From the NCBI RefSeq assembly GCF_006337125.1, contig NZ_CP040887.1, forward strand, positions 372,001 through 436,000: a stretch of 64,000 nt of DNA, in the 5' to 3' direction. This document shows, piece after piece, positions 29,322-37,775 of the stretch (position 1 is the stretch's first letter; each line of letters begins with the position of its first letter). The notes under the pieces are model-generated. The model did no database searches. It was not told the DNA's origin and saw only the letters and a program-made list of their open reading frames with translations. Source of the DNA: Serinicoccus chungangensis (GTDB lineage: Bacteria; Actinomycetota; Actinomycetes; Actinomycetales; Dermatophilaceae). Position numbers and translations under genes: made by a program.

Positions 29322-29810
29322 ATGGCCGACTCCGGAGCGGGTGTCGTGGAGGGCCGGCTGGCCGAGCTCGGCCACCGGGTGCCCGAGGTCGCGGCGCCTG
29401 TCGCCGCCTACGTCCCGGCGGTCAGGCACGGTGACCTCGTCTTCAGCTCGGGGCAGGTGCCGTTCGTCGACGGGCGTCTGGAGCGCACGGGCAAGGTCGG
29501 CGAGGGGGAGGGGCTGGTGAGCCCTGAGGACGCCACGCGTCTCGCCGGGGTGTGCGCCCTTAACGCCATCGCCGCCGTTCGGTCGGTCATCGGTGACCTC
29601 GACCGCGTCGTCCGGGTGGTGAAGGTCGTCGGCTTCGTGGCCAGCGACCCCTCCTTCACGGGGCAGCCGGGCGTGGTGAACGGGGCGTCCGAGCTGCTCG
29701 GCCACGCGTTCGGCGAGGCCGGGGTGCACGCTCGCTCCGCCGTCGGCGTCGCCGTGCTGCCGCTCGACGTGCCCGTCGAGGTCGAGATCACCGTCGCCGT
29801 CCGGGACTGA
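29322..29810 (+). CDS. RidA (YjgF) family protein
   Basis: A 162-residue enamine/imine deaminase-like protein. Conserved segments are GDLVFSSGQVPFVDGRL, LNAIAAVRSVIGDLDRVVRV and the final LPLDVPVEVEITVAV. It has the longer form with an N-terminal extension usual next to this NUDIX gene in Actinobacteria. The family's catalytic Arg of the canonical GP-Y-S-Q/R context is not obvious, so activity on 2-aminoacrylate is uncertain. It ends 1 bp before the NUDIX start. Confidence 0.85.
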   Translation: MADSGAGVVEGRLAELGHRVPEVAAPVAAYVPAVRHGDLVFSSGQVPFVDGRLERTGKVGEGEGLVSPEDATRLAGVCALNAIAAVRSVIGDLDRVVRVVKVVGFVASDPSFTGQPGVVNGASELLGHAFGEAGVHARSAVGVAVLPLDVPVEVEITVAVRD

Positions 29811-29811
29811 C

Positions 29812-30687
29812 GTGGCGGGGGAGGATGCCGCCGGCCCCGGCGCCGCCGCGTACCGCGACTTCGCCGTCCCCGAGGCCGTCGCGGAGCACTCCCGCGCCTG
29901 GCTGCGCCGGCCGACCGCCGAGCGGTCGGCGGCGACGCCCCGTGCCTCGGCCACGGTGATGCTCCTCCGGGACGAGCCGGGCGTGGAGGTCTTCGTCCTC
30001 CGTCGCGTCGCCGGCATGGCCTTCGCCGGCGGCATGATCGCCTTCCCCGGCGGCGGCGTCGACCCCCGGGACGGCGAGGTGGGCCTGCCCTGGGCCGGAC
30101 CCGACGCGGGCTCCTGGGCGCGGCGCCTGGGCACGGGGGAGGAGGCGGCGCGGCAGCTGGTCACCGCCGCGGCACGGGAGGTCTTCGAGGAGTGCGGGGT
30201 GCTCCTGGCCGGACTGTCCTCCGACACGGTGGTCACGGACCTGCGCGACGAGGTCTGGCGTCGGGAGCGGGCCGGGCTGCTGGACCGTACGCACAGCCTC
30301 GCCCAGGTGCTGGAGCGGCACCGGCTGGTGCTGCGGACGGACCTGCTGAGCCTGCGGGGGCACTGGGTCACGCCGGAGTGCGAGCCGCGGCGCTACGACA
30401 CGAGGTTCTTCGCCGCCCGTATGCCGCTCGGCCAGGCGGCCGACGACGAGAGCAGCGAGGCCGCGGTGGCCGGCTGGCGAACGCCTGCCGAGATCCTGCA
30501 GGGGCAGCGGGCCGGCCGCGACGTGCTGCTTCCCCCCACCCAGGTGATGCTCGAGGAGCTCGCGGACATCCGGGACCTCGACGCCTGGCTGGGGCAGCGG
30601 CCCCGGGTGCCGGCCGTCACGCCGGTCCCGGTCGAGCACGACGGACGGGTGTGGATGCGGGTGCCGCAGCACGGGGACGCGCCGTGA
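29812..30687 (+). CDS. NUDIX hydrolase
   Basis: A 291-residue NUDIX-fold protein. The Nudix box is stretched: AGGMIAFPGGGVDPRD is separated by ~40 residues from AAREVFEECGVLLA, as in the NUDT19/RNA-pyrophosphohydrolase-like and CoA-hydrolase-like group. The start is GTG 29812, directly after the ridA stop, and the stop overlaps the start of the metallo-beta-lactamase-fold gene. Substrate unknown. Confidence 0.85.
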   Translation: MAGEDAAGPGAAAYRDFAVPEAVAEHSRAWLRRPTAERSAATPRASATVMLLRDEPGVEVFVLRRVAGMAFAGGMIAFPGGGVDPRDGEVGLPWAGPDAGSWARRLGTGEEAARQLVTAAAREVFEECGVLLAGLSSDTVVTDLRDEVWRRERAGLLDRTHSLAQVLERHRLVLRTDLLSLRGHWVTPECEPRRYDTRFFAARMPLGQAADDESSEAAVAGWRTPAEILQGQRAGRDVLLPPTQVMLEELADIRDLDAWLGQRPRVPAVTPVPVEHDGRVWMRVPQHGDAP

Positions 30688-31511
30688 GGTCGGCGGGAGC
30701 CGCCGACCCGGCCTGGCAGGGAGGCGCCTGGGGGGAGCGGGCCCATGCGGTGCTGTGCCCGAACCCCTCGCCCATGACCCTGGAGGGCACGAACACCTGG
30801 GTGCTCCTGGAGCCCGGCAGCGGCGAGGCGGTCGTGGTCGACCCGGGCCCGCTGGACGAGGCCCACCTCGCGGCGGTGCTCGACCACGTCGCGCGGCGCG
30901 ACGCCCGGGTGGCGCTGACCCTGCTGACGCACGGGCACGCCGACCACGCCGAGTCCGCCGACCGGTGGGCGCGGCTCACGGCGGCTCCCGTGCGGCGGTG
31001 CGGGCCCGGGCACGACGACCTGCAGGCGGGTCAGCGGGTGGACGTCGGCGGGCTCGAGGTGCTGGTCGTGCCCACCCCCGGGCACACCGCCGACTCGCTG
31101 TCCTTCCTGCTGCCCGCCGAGCAGGTGCTGCTCACGGGGGACACCGTCCTGGGGCGGGGCACCACGGTGGTCGCCTACCCCGACGGCGACCTCACGTCAT
31201 ACCTGGAGTCGCTGGAGCGGCTGCGCGCGCTGACGCGGAGCGGGGCGGCGAGCAGCATCGCGCCCGGGCACGGACCGGTCGTGCCGGACGCCACCGGGGT
31301 GGTGGAGCACTACTGGCGGCACCGGCACGCGCGTCTGGAGCAGGTCAGGCAGGCGGTCGCCCAGCTGCACCCCACCGACGACCCGGGCCGGGGGGACCTG
31401 GCCGACCGGGTCGTGGAGCAGGTGTATGCCGACACGCCCCGGGCCGTGTGGCCGGCGGCGCGGCTCTCGGTCCTGGCCCAGCTGGACTACCTCGGAGCGC
31501 TGACGGACTGA
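30684..31511 (+). CDS. MBL-fold metallohydrolase (LACTB2-like)
   Basis: A 275-residue metallo-beta-lactamase-fold enzyme. LEGTNTWVLL and VVVDPGP lead into the metal motif LLTHGHADHAE, then PTPGHTADSLSFLL, LLTGDTVLGRGTTVV, and APGHGPVVPD. The C-terminal winged helix resembles LACTB2-type endoribonucleases. It starts at GTG 30684, overlapping the NUDIX stop. It ends 24 bp from the convergent crp stop. Confidence 0.87.
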   Translation: MRSAGAADPAWQGGAWGERAHAVLCPNPSPMTLEGTNTWVLLEPGSGEAVVVDPGPLDEAHLAAVLDHVARRDARVALTLLTHGHADHAESADRWARLTAAPVRRCGPGHDDLQAGQRVDVGGLEVLVVPTPGHTADSLSFLLPAEQVLLTGDTVLGRGTTVVAYPDGDLTSYLESLERLRALTRSGAASSIAPGHGPVVPDATGVVEHYWRHRHARLEQVRQAVAQLHPTDDPGRGDLADRVVEQVYADTPRAVWPAARLSVLAQLDYLGALTD

Positions 31512-31535
31512 GGCGCGCGCCGGTGGTCCCGGCGC

Positions 31536-32213
31536 TCAGCGGGCGCGACGGCGCAGCCGTTCCAGGTCCATGAGCGTGACGGCCTTGGCCCCCAGGGTGA
31601 CCCAGCCCCGTTGCGCGAAGTCGGCGAGAGCCTTGTTGACCGTCTCCCGGCTGGCGCCCACGAGCTGGGCCAGCTCCTCCTGCGTGAGGTCGTGCGAGAC
31701 GACGATCCCGGCGTCCGAGCGCCGGCCGAAGCGGTCGGACAGGTCCAGCAGCGCCTTGGCGACGCGGCCGGGGACGTCGGTGAAGACGAGGTCGGACAGG
31801 CCCTCGTTGGTCTTGCGCAGCCGGTGGGCCAGCCCCGCGAGCATCTGCATGGCGACCTCGGGGTGGTGGCCGAGGAAGGCGCGCAGGGCGTCGTTGCCGA
31901 GCGAGATGAACTCGGTGTCGGACACGACGTAGGCGGTCGTCAGGCGCGGGCCCGGGTCGAAGAGGCTCAGCTCGCCGAACATCTCGCCCGGTCCGAGGAC
32001 GGCGAGCAGGCTCTCCCGACCGTCGGCGGAGGCGCGGGCGAGCTTGACCTTGCCCTTGGTGATGACGTGCAGCGAGTCCCCCGGATCCCCCTCGTGGAAG
32101 ACCACGTCCCCCCGGGCCAACCGGTGCGGGCTCATCGAGTCCATGAGCTGGTCGGCCGTCGCGCCGTCGAGCGCGGCGAACAACGGTGCTTTCATGACGA
32201 CGTGCCGGTCCAC
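31536..32213 (-). CDS. crp: Crp/Fnr-family global regulator
   Basis: A 225-residue cyclic-nucleotide-binding regulator. The cNMP pocket has MFGELSLFDPGPRLTTAYV with the PGPR phosphate-binding region, followed by the long C-helix and the LTQEELAQLVGASRETVNKA recognition helix, closely matching mycobacterial Crp and corynebacterial GlxR. It is divergent from nth, the usual actinobacterial arrangement. GTG 32213 was taken as start; ATG 32195 (MKAPLF) is an alternative. Confidence 0.9.
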   Translation of the reverse strand: MDRHVVMKAPLFAALDGATADQLMDSMSPHRLARGDVVFHEGDPGDSLHVITKGKVKLARASADGRESLLAVLGPGEMFGELSLFDPGPRLTTAYVVSDTEFISLGNDALRAFLGHHPEVAMQMLAGLAHRLRKTNEGLSDLVFTDVPGRVAKALLDLSDRFGRRSDAGIVVSHDLTQEELAQLVGASRETVNKALADFAQRGWVTLGAKAVTLMDLERLRRRAR

Positions 32214-32284
32214 CGCCTCATGGTGCCATGACCAGCGGCGGAATGGGGCCGGGGTGTGTCGGCCGGCACCTCTAGGGTGAGGGG

Positions 32285-33028
32285 GTGAGTGTCGACAGCC
32301 ACCCGTCCGGACCCGACCCGCAGACCCCGACGGGGGAGACCTCGCTGGCGCTGACCCGTCGTGCGCGGCGGATGTCCCGCGTGCTGCACGAGCACTACCC
32401 CGACGCCCGCTGCGAGCTCGACTTCGCGGACGCCTACCAGCTCCTCGTGGCCACGGTCCTCTCGGCGCAGACCACCGACGTCCGGGTCAACGGGGTGACG
32501 CCGACGCTGTTCGCGCGCTACCCGGACGCCCGCGCCCTGGCCGCCGCCGAGCGGGCCGACGTCGAGGCCATCATCCAGCCCACGGGGTTCTTCCGGGCCA
32601 AGACCGAGTCCCTCCTGAAGCTGGGGGCCGCTCTCGTCGAGAGGTTCGGCGGCCAGGTGCCCGGTCGGCTCTCCGATCTGGTGACGCTGCCGGGCGTGGG
32701 TCGCAAGACCGCCAACGTCGTCCTCGGCAACGCCTTCGACGTGCCCGGCATCACCGTCGACACCCACCTCGGGCGGCTGGCGCGCCGCTTCGGGTGGACC
32801 GACGAGACCGATCCGGTGGCGGTCGAGCACGCCGTCGGCGCGCTGTTCCCCCGGCGGGAGTGGACCCAGCTCTCGCACGTCCTGATCTTCCACGGTCGGC
32901 GCACCTGCCACGCCCGCAAGCCCGCCTGCGGCGCCTGCCCGGTGGCCCGCCTGTGCCCGTCCTACGGCGAGGGCGAGACCGACCCGGCGGCCGCCGCCCG
33001 CCTGGTGCGCCCGGGTCCACGCGCGTGA
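32285..33028 (+). CDS. nth: Endonuclease III
   Basis: A 247-residue base-excision-repair glycosylase/AP lyase. The HhH motif [13 protein letters not shown] carries the catalytic Lys, the catalytic Asp is in TVDTHLGR, and the [4Fe-4S] cysteines follow the C-x6-C-x2-C-x5-C pattern near the end. GTG 32285 is preceded at 6 nt by TAGGGT (32273-32278), consistent with leaderless expression. The stop overlaps the next NUDIX gene. Confidence 0.95.
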   Translation: MSVDSHPSGPDPQTPTGETSLALTRRARRMSRVLHEHYPDARCELDFADAYQLLVATVLSAQTTDVRVNGVTPTLFARYPDARALAAAERADVEAIIQPTGFFRAKTESLLKLGAALVERFGGQVPGRLSDLVTLPGVGRKTANVVLGNAFDVPGITVDTHLGRLARRFGWTDETDPVAVEHAVGALFPRREWTQLSHVLIFHGRRTCHARKPACGACPVARLCPSYGEGETDPAAAARLVRPGPRA

Positions 33029-33699
33029 GCGCGGTGCCGGCCGACGGCTGGCCCCCACCGCCGTGGCTCAGCGACCTGGTGGCGGCGCTGCCCGGGCTGC
33101 CGGGCGAGCGGTTCAGCCGGTTCCTGCCCCCGCCGGACGGCGGCCGCCGACGATCGGCTGTGCTGGTCCTCTTCGCGCCGGGCGTCGAGGACCCGGGCGA
33201 CCCCGACGCGACGACCGTGGTCATCACCGAGCGGGCGCACACGATGCGTTCGCACGCGGGTCAGCCCGCCTTCCCCGGCGGCGGGACCGAGGACGGGGAC
33301 GCGGACGCCGTCGCGACCGCGCTCCGGGAGGCCGCCGAGGAGGTGGGCCTGGACGCCTCGGGCGTGGAGGTCCTGGGGGAGCTGCCGACCCTGCACATCC
33401 CTGTCTCGGGCTACGACGTCACCCCGGTGCTGGCGTGGTGGCGTCGGCCGGAGCCGACGTCGCTGTGGGCCAGGGACGTGCGCGAGGTGGCCCGGGTGCT
33501 GCAGCCGCAGGTCCGTGAGCTGACCGACCCGGGCCGGCGGTTCCGGGTCCACCACCCGAGCGGCTTCGTCGGGCCGGCCTGGGACGTCGAGGGGCTGCTG
33601 GTCTGGGGATTCACGGCAGGGCTCCTGGACCGCATCCTCGACCTCGCCGGCATCGCCCCGGAGTGGGGCGGCGCGCCGACCCGTGAGCTCGAGCTGTGA
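33025..33699 (+). CDS. NUDIX CoA pyrophosphatase-like protein
   Basis: A 224-residue NudL-type hydrolase with the UPF0035/CoA motif [19 protein letters not shown] directly before the Nudix box [18 protein letters not shown]. It probably cleaves CoA or its derivatives to phosphopantetheine and 3',5'-ADP. GTG 33025 overlaps the nth stop. The nth-nudL pair next to crp is widespread in Actinobacteria. Confidence 0.88.
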   Translation: MSAVPADGWPPPPWLSDLVAALPGLPGERFSRFLPPPDGGRRRSAVLVLFAPGVEDPGDPDATTVVITERAHTMRSHAGQPAFPGGGTEDGDADAVATALREAAEEVGLDASGVEVLGELPTLHIPVSGYDVTPVLAWWRRPEPTSLWARDVREVARVLQPQVRELTDPGRRFRVHHPSGFVGPAWDVEGLLVWGFTAGLLDRILDLAGIAPEWGGAPTRELEL

Positions 33700-33763
33700 G
33701 CTGCCGGTCGGCGACGTGCCGGGCCCGTGGGACCGGCACCTGAGGAGGCCGGACCGCGGCGAG

Positions 33764-33838
33764 CGCGTCAGCGGCGCACGCTCCCCGCAGACGCGTCAGC
33801 GGTGCGCTTCCCTCATCCGCGTCAGGGGCGTGCGCTCT
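33764..33838. repeat. Three degenerate ~27-bp direct repeats overlapping a stop codon
   Basis: CGCGTCAG recurs at 33764, 33792 and 33818 (periods 28 and 26), each time followed by a degenerate GG-G-GCGCT stretch. The third copy overlaps the 3' end of the holin-like gene, whose stop is the TCA at 33822-33824 within it. It looks like local tandem duplication of the gene end. The rest of the 122 bp convergent gap shows nothing else. Confidence 0.5.
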
Positions 33839-34286
33839 CCAGGGCCGGCGCGCGCTGCTCACCCTTGGCCGCGGCCTTGACGGTGTCCACCGTCTCCTTG
33901 CCCTCACGGATCGTCCGCTCCGGCTTCCCGTTGACCTGGGTGACCTGGCCCTTGCCGATGAGGGCGAGGATGCCCGCGACGACGAAGAGCACCGCGGCCA
34001 CGATGAGCAGCCCGGCCCACCAGCTCAACCAGATGGCGAGGACGCCGGCGAGACCCAGGAAGAGCAGGCCCAGGCCGTAGAGGCCGAACAGCGCGGCCCC
34101 GACGAACATGCCTGCACCCTTGCCCGCGTGGGTGACGTCCTGCTTGATCTCGGCCTTGGCGAGCTCGATCTCGCCCCGCATGATCTGCGAGACATCCAGG
34201 GACACGTCGGACACGAGCTGCCCGAGTGAACGCTTGTCGGCGGGTGCGGCCGGCGCGGTGGTGTCGGCTTTGGCGGGAGTTGACAT
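33822..34286 (-). CDS. Phage-holin-family (holin-X type) membrane protein
   Basis: A 154-residue protein: an N-terminal Ala/Pro-rich stretch, then RSLGQLVSDVSLDVSQIMRG and EIELAKAEIKQDV, two transmembrane helices (~residues 65-120) and a basic tail. This is the chromosomally encoded actinobacterial superfamily III-like holin family (DUF1469/YqjE-like), not evidence of a prophage. The ATG at 34286 is preceded at 7 nt by TACGAT (34294-34299, reverse strand). Confidence 0.8.
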   Translation of the reverse strand: MSTPAKADTTAPAAPADKRSLGQLVSDVSLDVSQIMRGEIELAKAEIKQDVTHAGKGAGMFVGAALFGLYGLGLLFLGLAGVLAIWLSWWAGLLIVAAVLFVVAGILALIGKGQVTQVNGKPERTIREGKETVDTVKAAAKGEQRAPALESARP

Positions 34287-34631
34287 GCGGCCGATCGTAT
34301 CCCGACAGCTACGCGGGCGCAGGATCGGCGGACCGCCGCGCTCGCCCGGGCGTCGTGCCGGTGTCCGGACAGCACGGTGCCCGCCCGGCACCCCCTGTTC
34401 AGTGCCGAGCGGGCACACGTGTCGACAACCGGTCCCGTGACAGCCGGCAGAGCCGCACCCTCCGAGGAGGGGGCTCCTGGGTCGATACGTCCAGTGTGCC
34501 AGTGGCCCGCGGGTGCTCCGAGCCACATTTGGCAAAGTTTTGTTAAAGACTTCCCAGTAGTCATCTGCGCAGGTCGGACGCCCTCCCCCCAGGGGGTGAG
34601 GCGTAGGTCGGGGGCGTCCTACAGTGGCCGG
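34287..34631. other. Divergent intergenic region with an imperfect hairpin
   Basis: 345 bp without a credible gene between the holin-like gene and the Fic-like gene. GCCCGCCCGGCAC (34379-34391) and GTGCCGAGCGGGC (34402-34414) form a 13-bp stem with one mismatch. The stretch 34530-34565 (TTTGGCAAAGTTTTGTTAAAG) is unusually AT-rich for this genome and is a plausible regulatory site. TACAGT at 34620-34625 lies 6 nt before the downstream ATG. Open frames through the region are uninterpretable. Confidence 0.5.
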
Positions 34632-35495
34632 ATGAGCTCTGCGCAGGACGCCCTGGAGGCACTCGCCGGGCTGCCCGGGGTGCAGGAGGGGATGGACCGC
34701 GCGCGGGAGGCGTGCACCGCCCTGCGCTGGCACGAGGGACTCCGTCGCCGCACCCCCGAGGCGGCGGCCGAGTCGCGGGTCCGTGGGGCGACGGCCTCGG
34801 CGTTGCTCGAGGGGGCCGAGCCGGCCGGGTCCGAGGGCAGCGTGGCCGTCGTGCGGGACCTCCTGCGTGGGGCGCTCCCTGACGGCGACCCCGGCGACCC
34901 GGTATGGCGGACCGTCCGCGCCGCCGCCCGCGTCACCGCCCGGACGGAGGGCGTCACCCTGGCCGAGCTGGGGGCACCGGCCCAGCTGCTGGCCGGTCTG
35001 CACACCGCCTCGGCGGCGGGTCTGGTCGCGGAGCACGAGGTGGGGCGGCCCCGGGCCACGGGAGAGGCGGCAGAGGGGGTGGCCGTCCTGGGGCCGGCCC
35101 CGGACGCCCGGGAGGCGACGGCCCGGCTGCAGGCGGTGCACGGTCTGCTGCAGGAGGTCCCTGGCGGTCGTCTCCCGGCCCTGCTCGTCGCCGCGGTCGC
35201 GCACGCGGAGATCGTCGTGGCGCGGCCCTTCGTCGTCGGCAACGGCCTGGTGGCCAGGGCGCTGGAGCGCGTCGTGCTGCGGGTGTCGGGAGTGGACCCG
35301 ACCGGCGTGGCGGTGCCGGAGCACGGGCACGCCGACCGTGCCGGCACCGACTACCGCGGTGCGCTCGCCGCATACGCCTCGGGTGACCCGGACGGCGTAC
35401 GGCTGTGGCTGGAGCACTGCGCGCAGGCGGTGGTGCGCGGAGCTGCGGAGGGCGGCCGGGTCGCCGACGCCGTCCGAGCGGGCCGTCTGGGCTGA
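34632..35495 (+). CDS. Fic-fold (Fido) protein with degenerate active site
   Basis: A 287-residue protein of the Fic/DOC-fold kind often found near the actinobacterial Tad cluster. The region AHAEIVVARPFVVGNGLVAR aligns with the Fic motif HPFxxGNGRxxR, but the catalytic His is Ala and the Arg after GNG is Leu, so AMP transfer as in classical Fic proteins is unlikely. PF, GNG and the final Arg are kept, suggesting a retained nucleotide- or protein-binding fold. ATG 34632 is 6 nt after TACAGT. Oriented toward the 6C RNA and Tad genes. Confidence 0.72.
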   Translation: MSSAQDALEALAGLPGVQEGMDRAREACTALRWHEGLRRRTPEAAAESRVRGATASALLEGAEPAGSEGSVAVVRDLLRGALPDGDPGDPVWRTVRAAARVTARTEGVTLAELGAPAQLLAGLHTASAAGLVAEHEVGRPRATGEAAEGVAVLGPAPDAREATARLQAVHGLLQEVPGGRLPALLVAAVAHAEIVVARPFVVGNGLVARALERVVLRVSGVDPTGVAVPEHGHADRAGTDYRGALAAYASGDPDGVRLWLEHCAQAVVRGAAEGGRVADAVRAGRLG

Positions 35496-35517
35496 GCGAG
35501 CCGCCGGTGGCGGCACG

Positions 35518-35534
35518 GGCCTCCCGGGGAGGCC
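35518..35534 (+). terminator. Short GC-rich hairpin after the Fic-like gene
   Basis: GGCCTCCC and GGGAGGCC are separated by one base, 22 bp after the stop codon. There is no T-run, so if it terminates transcription it does so as a GC-rich hairpin of the kind common in Actinobacteria. Confidence 0.4.
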
Positions 35535-35633
35535 GGACACGCAAACGGAGGGGGCGCGGGCGGTGCGGTACGCCCGCTCCCACGGGGCCTCCCGAGGTGG
35601 CGATCGACCGCGCTCCGGCGGGCCCTGGGCGGC

Positions 35634-35663
35634 TTGCATCGGCCCTCGTCGGTCGTGCATACT
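35634..35663 (+). promoter_or_regulatory. Promoter of the 6C RNA
   Basis: TTGCAT (35634-35639), an 18-nt spacer and CATACT (35658-35663) form a sigma-70-type promoter, predicting a start near 35669. It is placed correctly for the small RNA immediately downstream. Confidence 0.6.
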
Positions 35664-35668
35664 TGACG

Positions 35669-35775
35669 AACAGCGCTCCTCGAAAGAGTTGTAGCGCGGG
35701 TGTTCAGGATCATCCCCCCCTGATCCTGGGCACCGACGGCCCCGGCTCCCCCCGCCGGGGCCGTCCCCTTTCCCG
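35669..35775 (+). ncRNA. 6C: 6C small RNA
   Basis: Two adjacent stem-loops have C-run loops, the defining feature of the actinobacterial 6C motif. Stem 1 is CAGGATCA/TGATCCTG (35705-35728) with a loop of T plus seven C. Stem 2 is an 11-bp stem, ACGGCCCCGGC/GCCGGGGCCGT (35736-35764), with a loop of T plus six C, followed by CCCCTTTCC as a terminator tail. In Mycobacterium tuberculosis the homologous RNA (B11) lies in the same neighbourhood, next to the Tad/DECH-helicase genes. It regulates mRNAs by C-rich loop pairing. The 5' end is inferred from the promoter. 35776-35963 shows no further gene. Confidence 0.85.
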
Positions 35776-35963
35776 GACCTCCACCCGCGGGTGCCCGCCG
35801 CCGTGGCCCGGACTCCGCCGCCCTGGCCCGTCGTCGCCCGGACTCCGCCCGACGGCCGATCTCGGCAGCAGGGCCGTCCACATCGTCGGTGCCCGCCGGC
35901 TCCCGTCCACAGATCTGCGGCGACATCTGGCGCGGGGGTGCTCGCACGGGCGACGGTCGGGGC

Positions 35964-37004
35964 ATGACCACGACGACGCGTCCGCCGGAGCCGGACCTCA
36001 TGGCCGCCCTGGGGCCGATCGGCCCGCTCCTGGAGGACCCGCACGTCACCGATGTGCTGGTCAACGGTGAGGCAGGCGTCTGGGTCGACCGTGGCCGGGG
36101 GACCGAGCGCGTCGCGCCGCGCTTCACGGACGAGCGCAGCGTGCGACGGCTCGCCGTCCGGCTGGCGGCCCTGGCCGGGCAGCGGCTGGACGAGTCCAGC
36201 CCGTGGGTGGACGGGCTGCTGCCAGGTGGGCTGCGACTGCACGCGCTGCTGCCGCCCCTGGTGGGCGGTGGGGCCCACCTGAGCCTCCGGGTGCCGCGCA
36301 CCGAGGTGCCGACCCTGGAAGACCTGGCCGGGTGGGGCGCGCTGGACACGACAGCGGCCCAGGTCCTGGACGCGGTGGTGCGCTCCGAGGTGTCCTTCCT
36401 CGTCAGCGGTGGCACCGGCACGGGCAAGACCACCTTGCTCGGCGCCCTGCTGTCCCGCTGTGCGCCGACCCAGCGCATCGTCGTGGTCGAGGACGTCCGG
36501 GAGCTGCGGATCGCCCATCCCCACGTCGTCCACCTCCAGGGCCGGTCGGCCAACATCGAGGGCCGCGGCGAGGTGACGATGACGACGCTGGTCCGCCAGT
36601 CGTTGCGCATGCGGCCCGACCGGGTCGTCGTGGGGGAGGTCCGGGGCGCAGAGGTGCGCGAGCTGCTGACCGCGCTCAACACGGGGCACGAGGGTGGGTG
36701 CGGCACCGTGCACGCCAACACCGCTCGCGACGTCGTGGCCCGCTTCACCGCGCTCGGTGCGCTCGCCGACATGTCCGCCGACGCCGTCCGGGCGCAGCTC
36801 GTCAGTGCCATCGAGGTCGTCCTGCACCTGGACCGGGATGCGGCCGGACGCCGTCGGCTCCGGGAGGTGGCGGTGCTGCGGCCCCACGGCGAGGGCCTGG
36901 AGTGCGTCACCGCTCTGGGCGGGGGGCCCGGCGCGTGGCGTCCCGGGCCTGCGCGAGCGCAGCTGGCCAGGCGTCTCAACCTGCCTCCGGAGGCGCTGTC
37001 GTGA
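35964..37004 (+). CDS. TadA-family secretion ATPase (helicase/secretion neighbourhood type)
   Basis: A 346-residue type II/IV secretion ATPase that would power assembly of Flp-like pili or a related surface structure at the inner membrane. Walker A is SGGTGTGKTTLL (~residues 151-162), the Asp box VVVEDVRELRIAHPHVVHLQ, Walker B region RPDRVVVGEVRGAEV, and the His box GHEGGCGTVHANTA. ATG 35964 was chosen because the MTTTTRPPEPDL start matches the family length. It lies 188 bp after the 6C RNA; the CpaE-like gene usually found here is missing. Its stop overlaps the TadB-like start. Confidence 0.9.
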   Translation: MTTTTRPPEPDLMAALGPIGPLLEDPHVTDVLVNGEAGVWVDRGRGTERVAPRFTDERSVRRLAVRLAALAGQRLDESSPWVDGLLPGGLRLHALLPPLVGGGAHLSLRVPRTEVPTLEDLAGWGALDTTAAQVLDAVVRSEVSFLVSGGTGTGKTTLLGALLSRCAPTQRIVVVEDVRELRIAHPHVVHLQGRSANIEGRGEVTMTTLVRQSLRMRPDRVVVGEVRGAEVRELLTALNTGHEGGCGTVHANTARDVVARFTALGALADMSADAVRAQLVSAIEVVLHLDRDAAGRRRLREVAVLRPHGEGLECVTALGGGPGAWRPGPARAQLARRLNLPPEALS

Positions 37005-37744
37005 CGGTCCTGCCATGGCCACCGGGCGTGCAGCTGGTCGTCCTCGCCGCGCTGGCGGCGACCGCCGTGCTGGTGGGACTCCCCGCAGGACGGTCAGGCC
37101 GTTCCCGCAGGGACGTGCCGACGACCGGGCCCCGCGACGTCCAGCTCCTGCTCCGACGTCTGCGGGCGCGTCGACGGCACCGCGCCGGGGTCGAGGCCGA
37201 CGCCGAGGAGCTCGAGGTGGTGGACACCGTCGCCGCATCGCTGGAGGGCGGGCTCCCGGTGAGCCGGGCCGTCGGCCTGGCGCTGGAGCGCGCCCGTCCC
37301 ACGCCACGGGAGGGTGGCCCGGAGTGGGCCGTCGTGGCCCGTGCCGCACGCGAGGGGGAGCCGCTGGGACCGGCGTGGGACCGGGTGGCCCGCCGGGCCG
37401 GCACCCCCACCCTCGGGGCGGTGGCCCGGTCCTGGCAGGTCGCCTCGCGGTCGGGCGCACCGCTGGCCGAGGCCCTGCGGGTCAGCGCCCACACCGCACG
37501 GGAGCGCCGGCGTCTGGAGAACGCCGTGGACACGGCCAGCGCCGGCGCCCGGGCGACCGCGACCGTGCTGAGCTGCCTGCCCCTGGCCGGTGTCGCCCTG
37601 GCCTCGGTCCTCGGCGTGCCGCCCACCGTGCTCTACGCCACCCCCGCGGCCTGGGCCTGTCTGGCGTCGGGGGCCACCTTGCTGCTGCTCGGTCAGGTGC
37701 TGGTGCGCCGCCTGGTCGCGGACGTCCGCAGGGGCGCCCGGTGA
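37001..37744 (+). CDS. TadB-like type II secretion F-domain protein
   Basis: A 247-residue inner-membrane platform protein: an N-terminal helix (PPGVQLVVLAALAATAVLVG), a cytosolic GspF-like domain with VDTVAASLEGGLPVSRAV, and C-terminal helices (SCLPLAGVALASVLGVPPT and later). GTG 37001 overlaps the TadA stop. It works with TadC and the ATPase in pilus assembly. Confidence 0.85.
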   Translation: MTVLPWPPGVQLVVLAALAATAVLVGLPAGRSGRSRRDVPTTGPRDVQLLLRRLRARRRHRAGVEADAEELEVVDTVAASLEGGLPVSRAVGLALERARPTPREGGPEWAVVARAAREGEPLGPAWDRVARRAGTPTLGAVARSWQVASRSGAPLAEALRVSAHTARERRRLENAVDTASAGARATATVLSCLPLAGVALASVLGVPPTVLYATPAAWACLASGATLLLLGQVLVRRLVADVRRGAR

Positions 37745-37775
37745 CTCCCCGTGTCGACAGGCCGTGGTGGTCCAC

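Noticed and set aside
33822-34286. Holin as a sign of a prophage
   Set aside because: This family is chromosomal in Actinobacteria and no other phage gene, integrase or att-like repeat is nearby.
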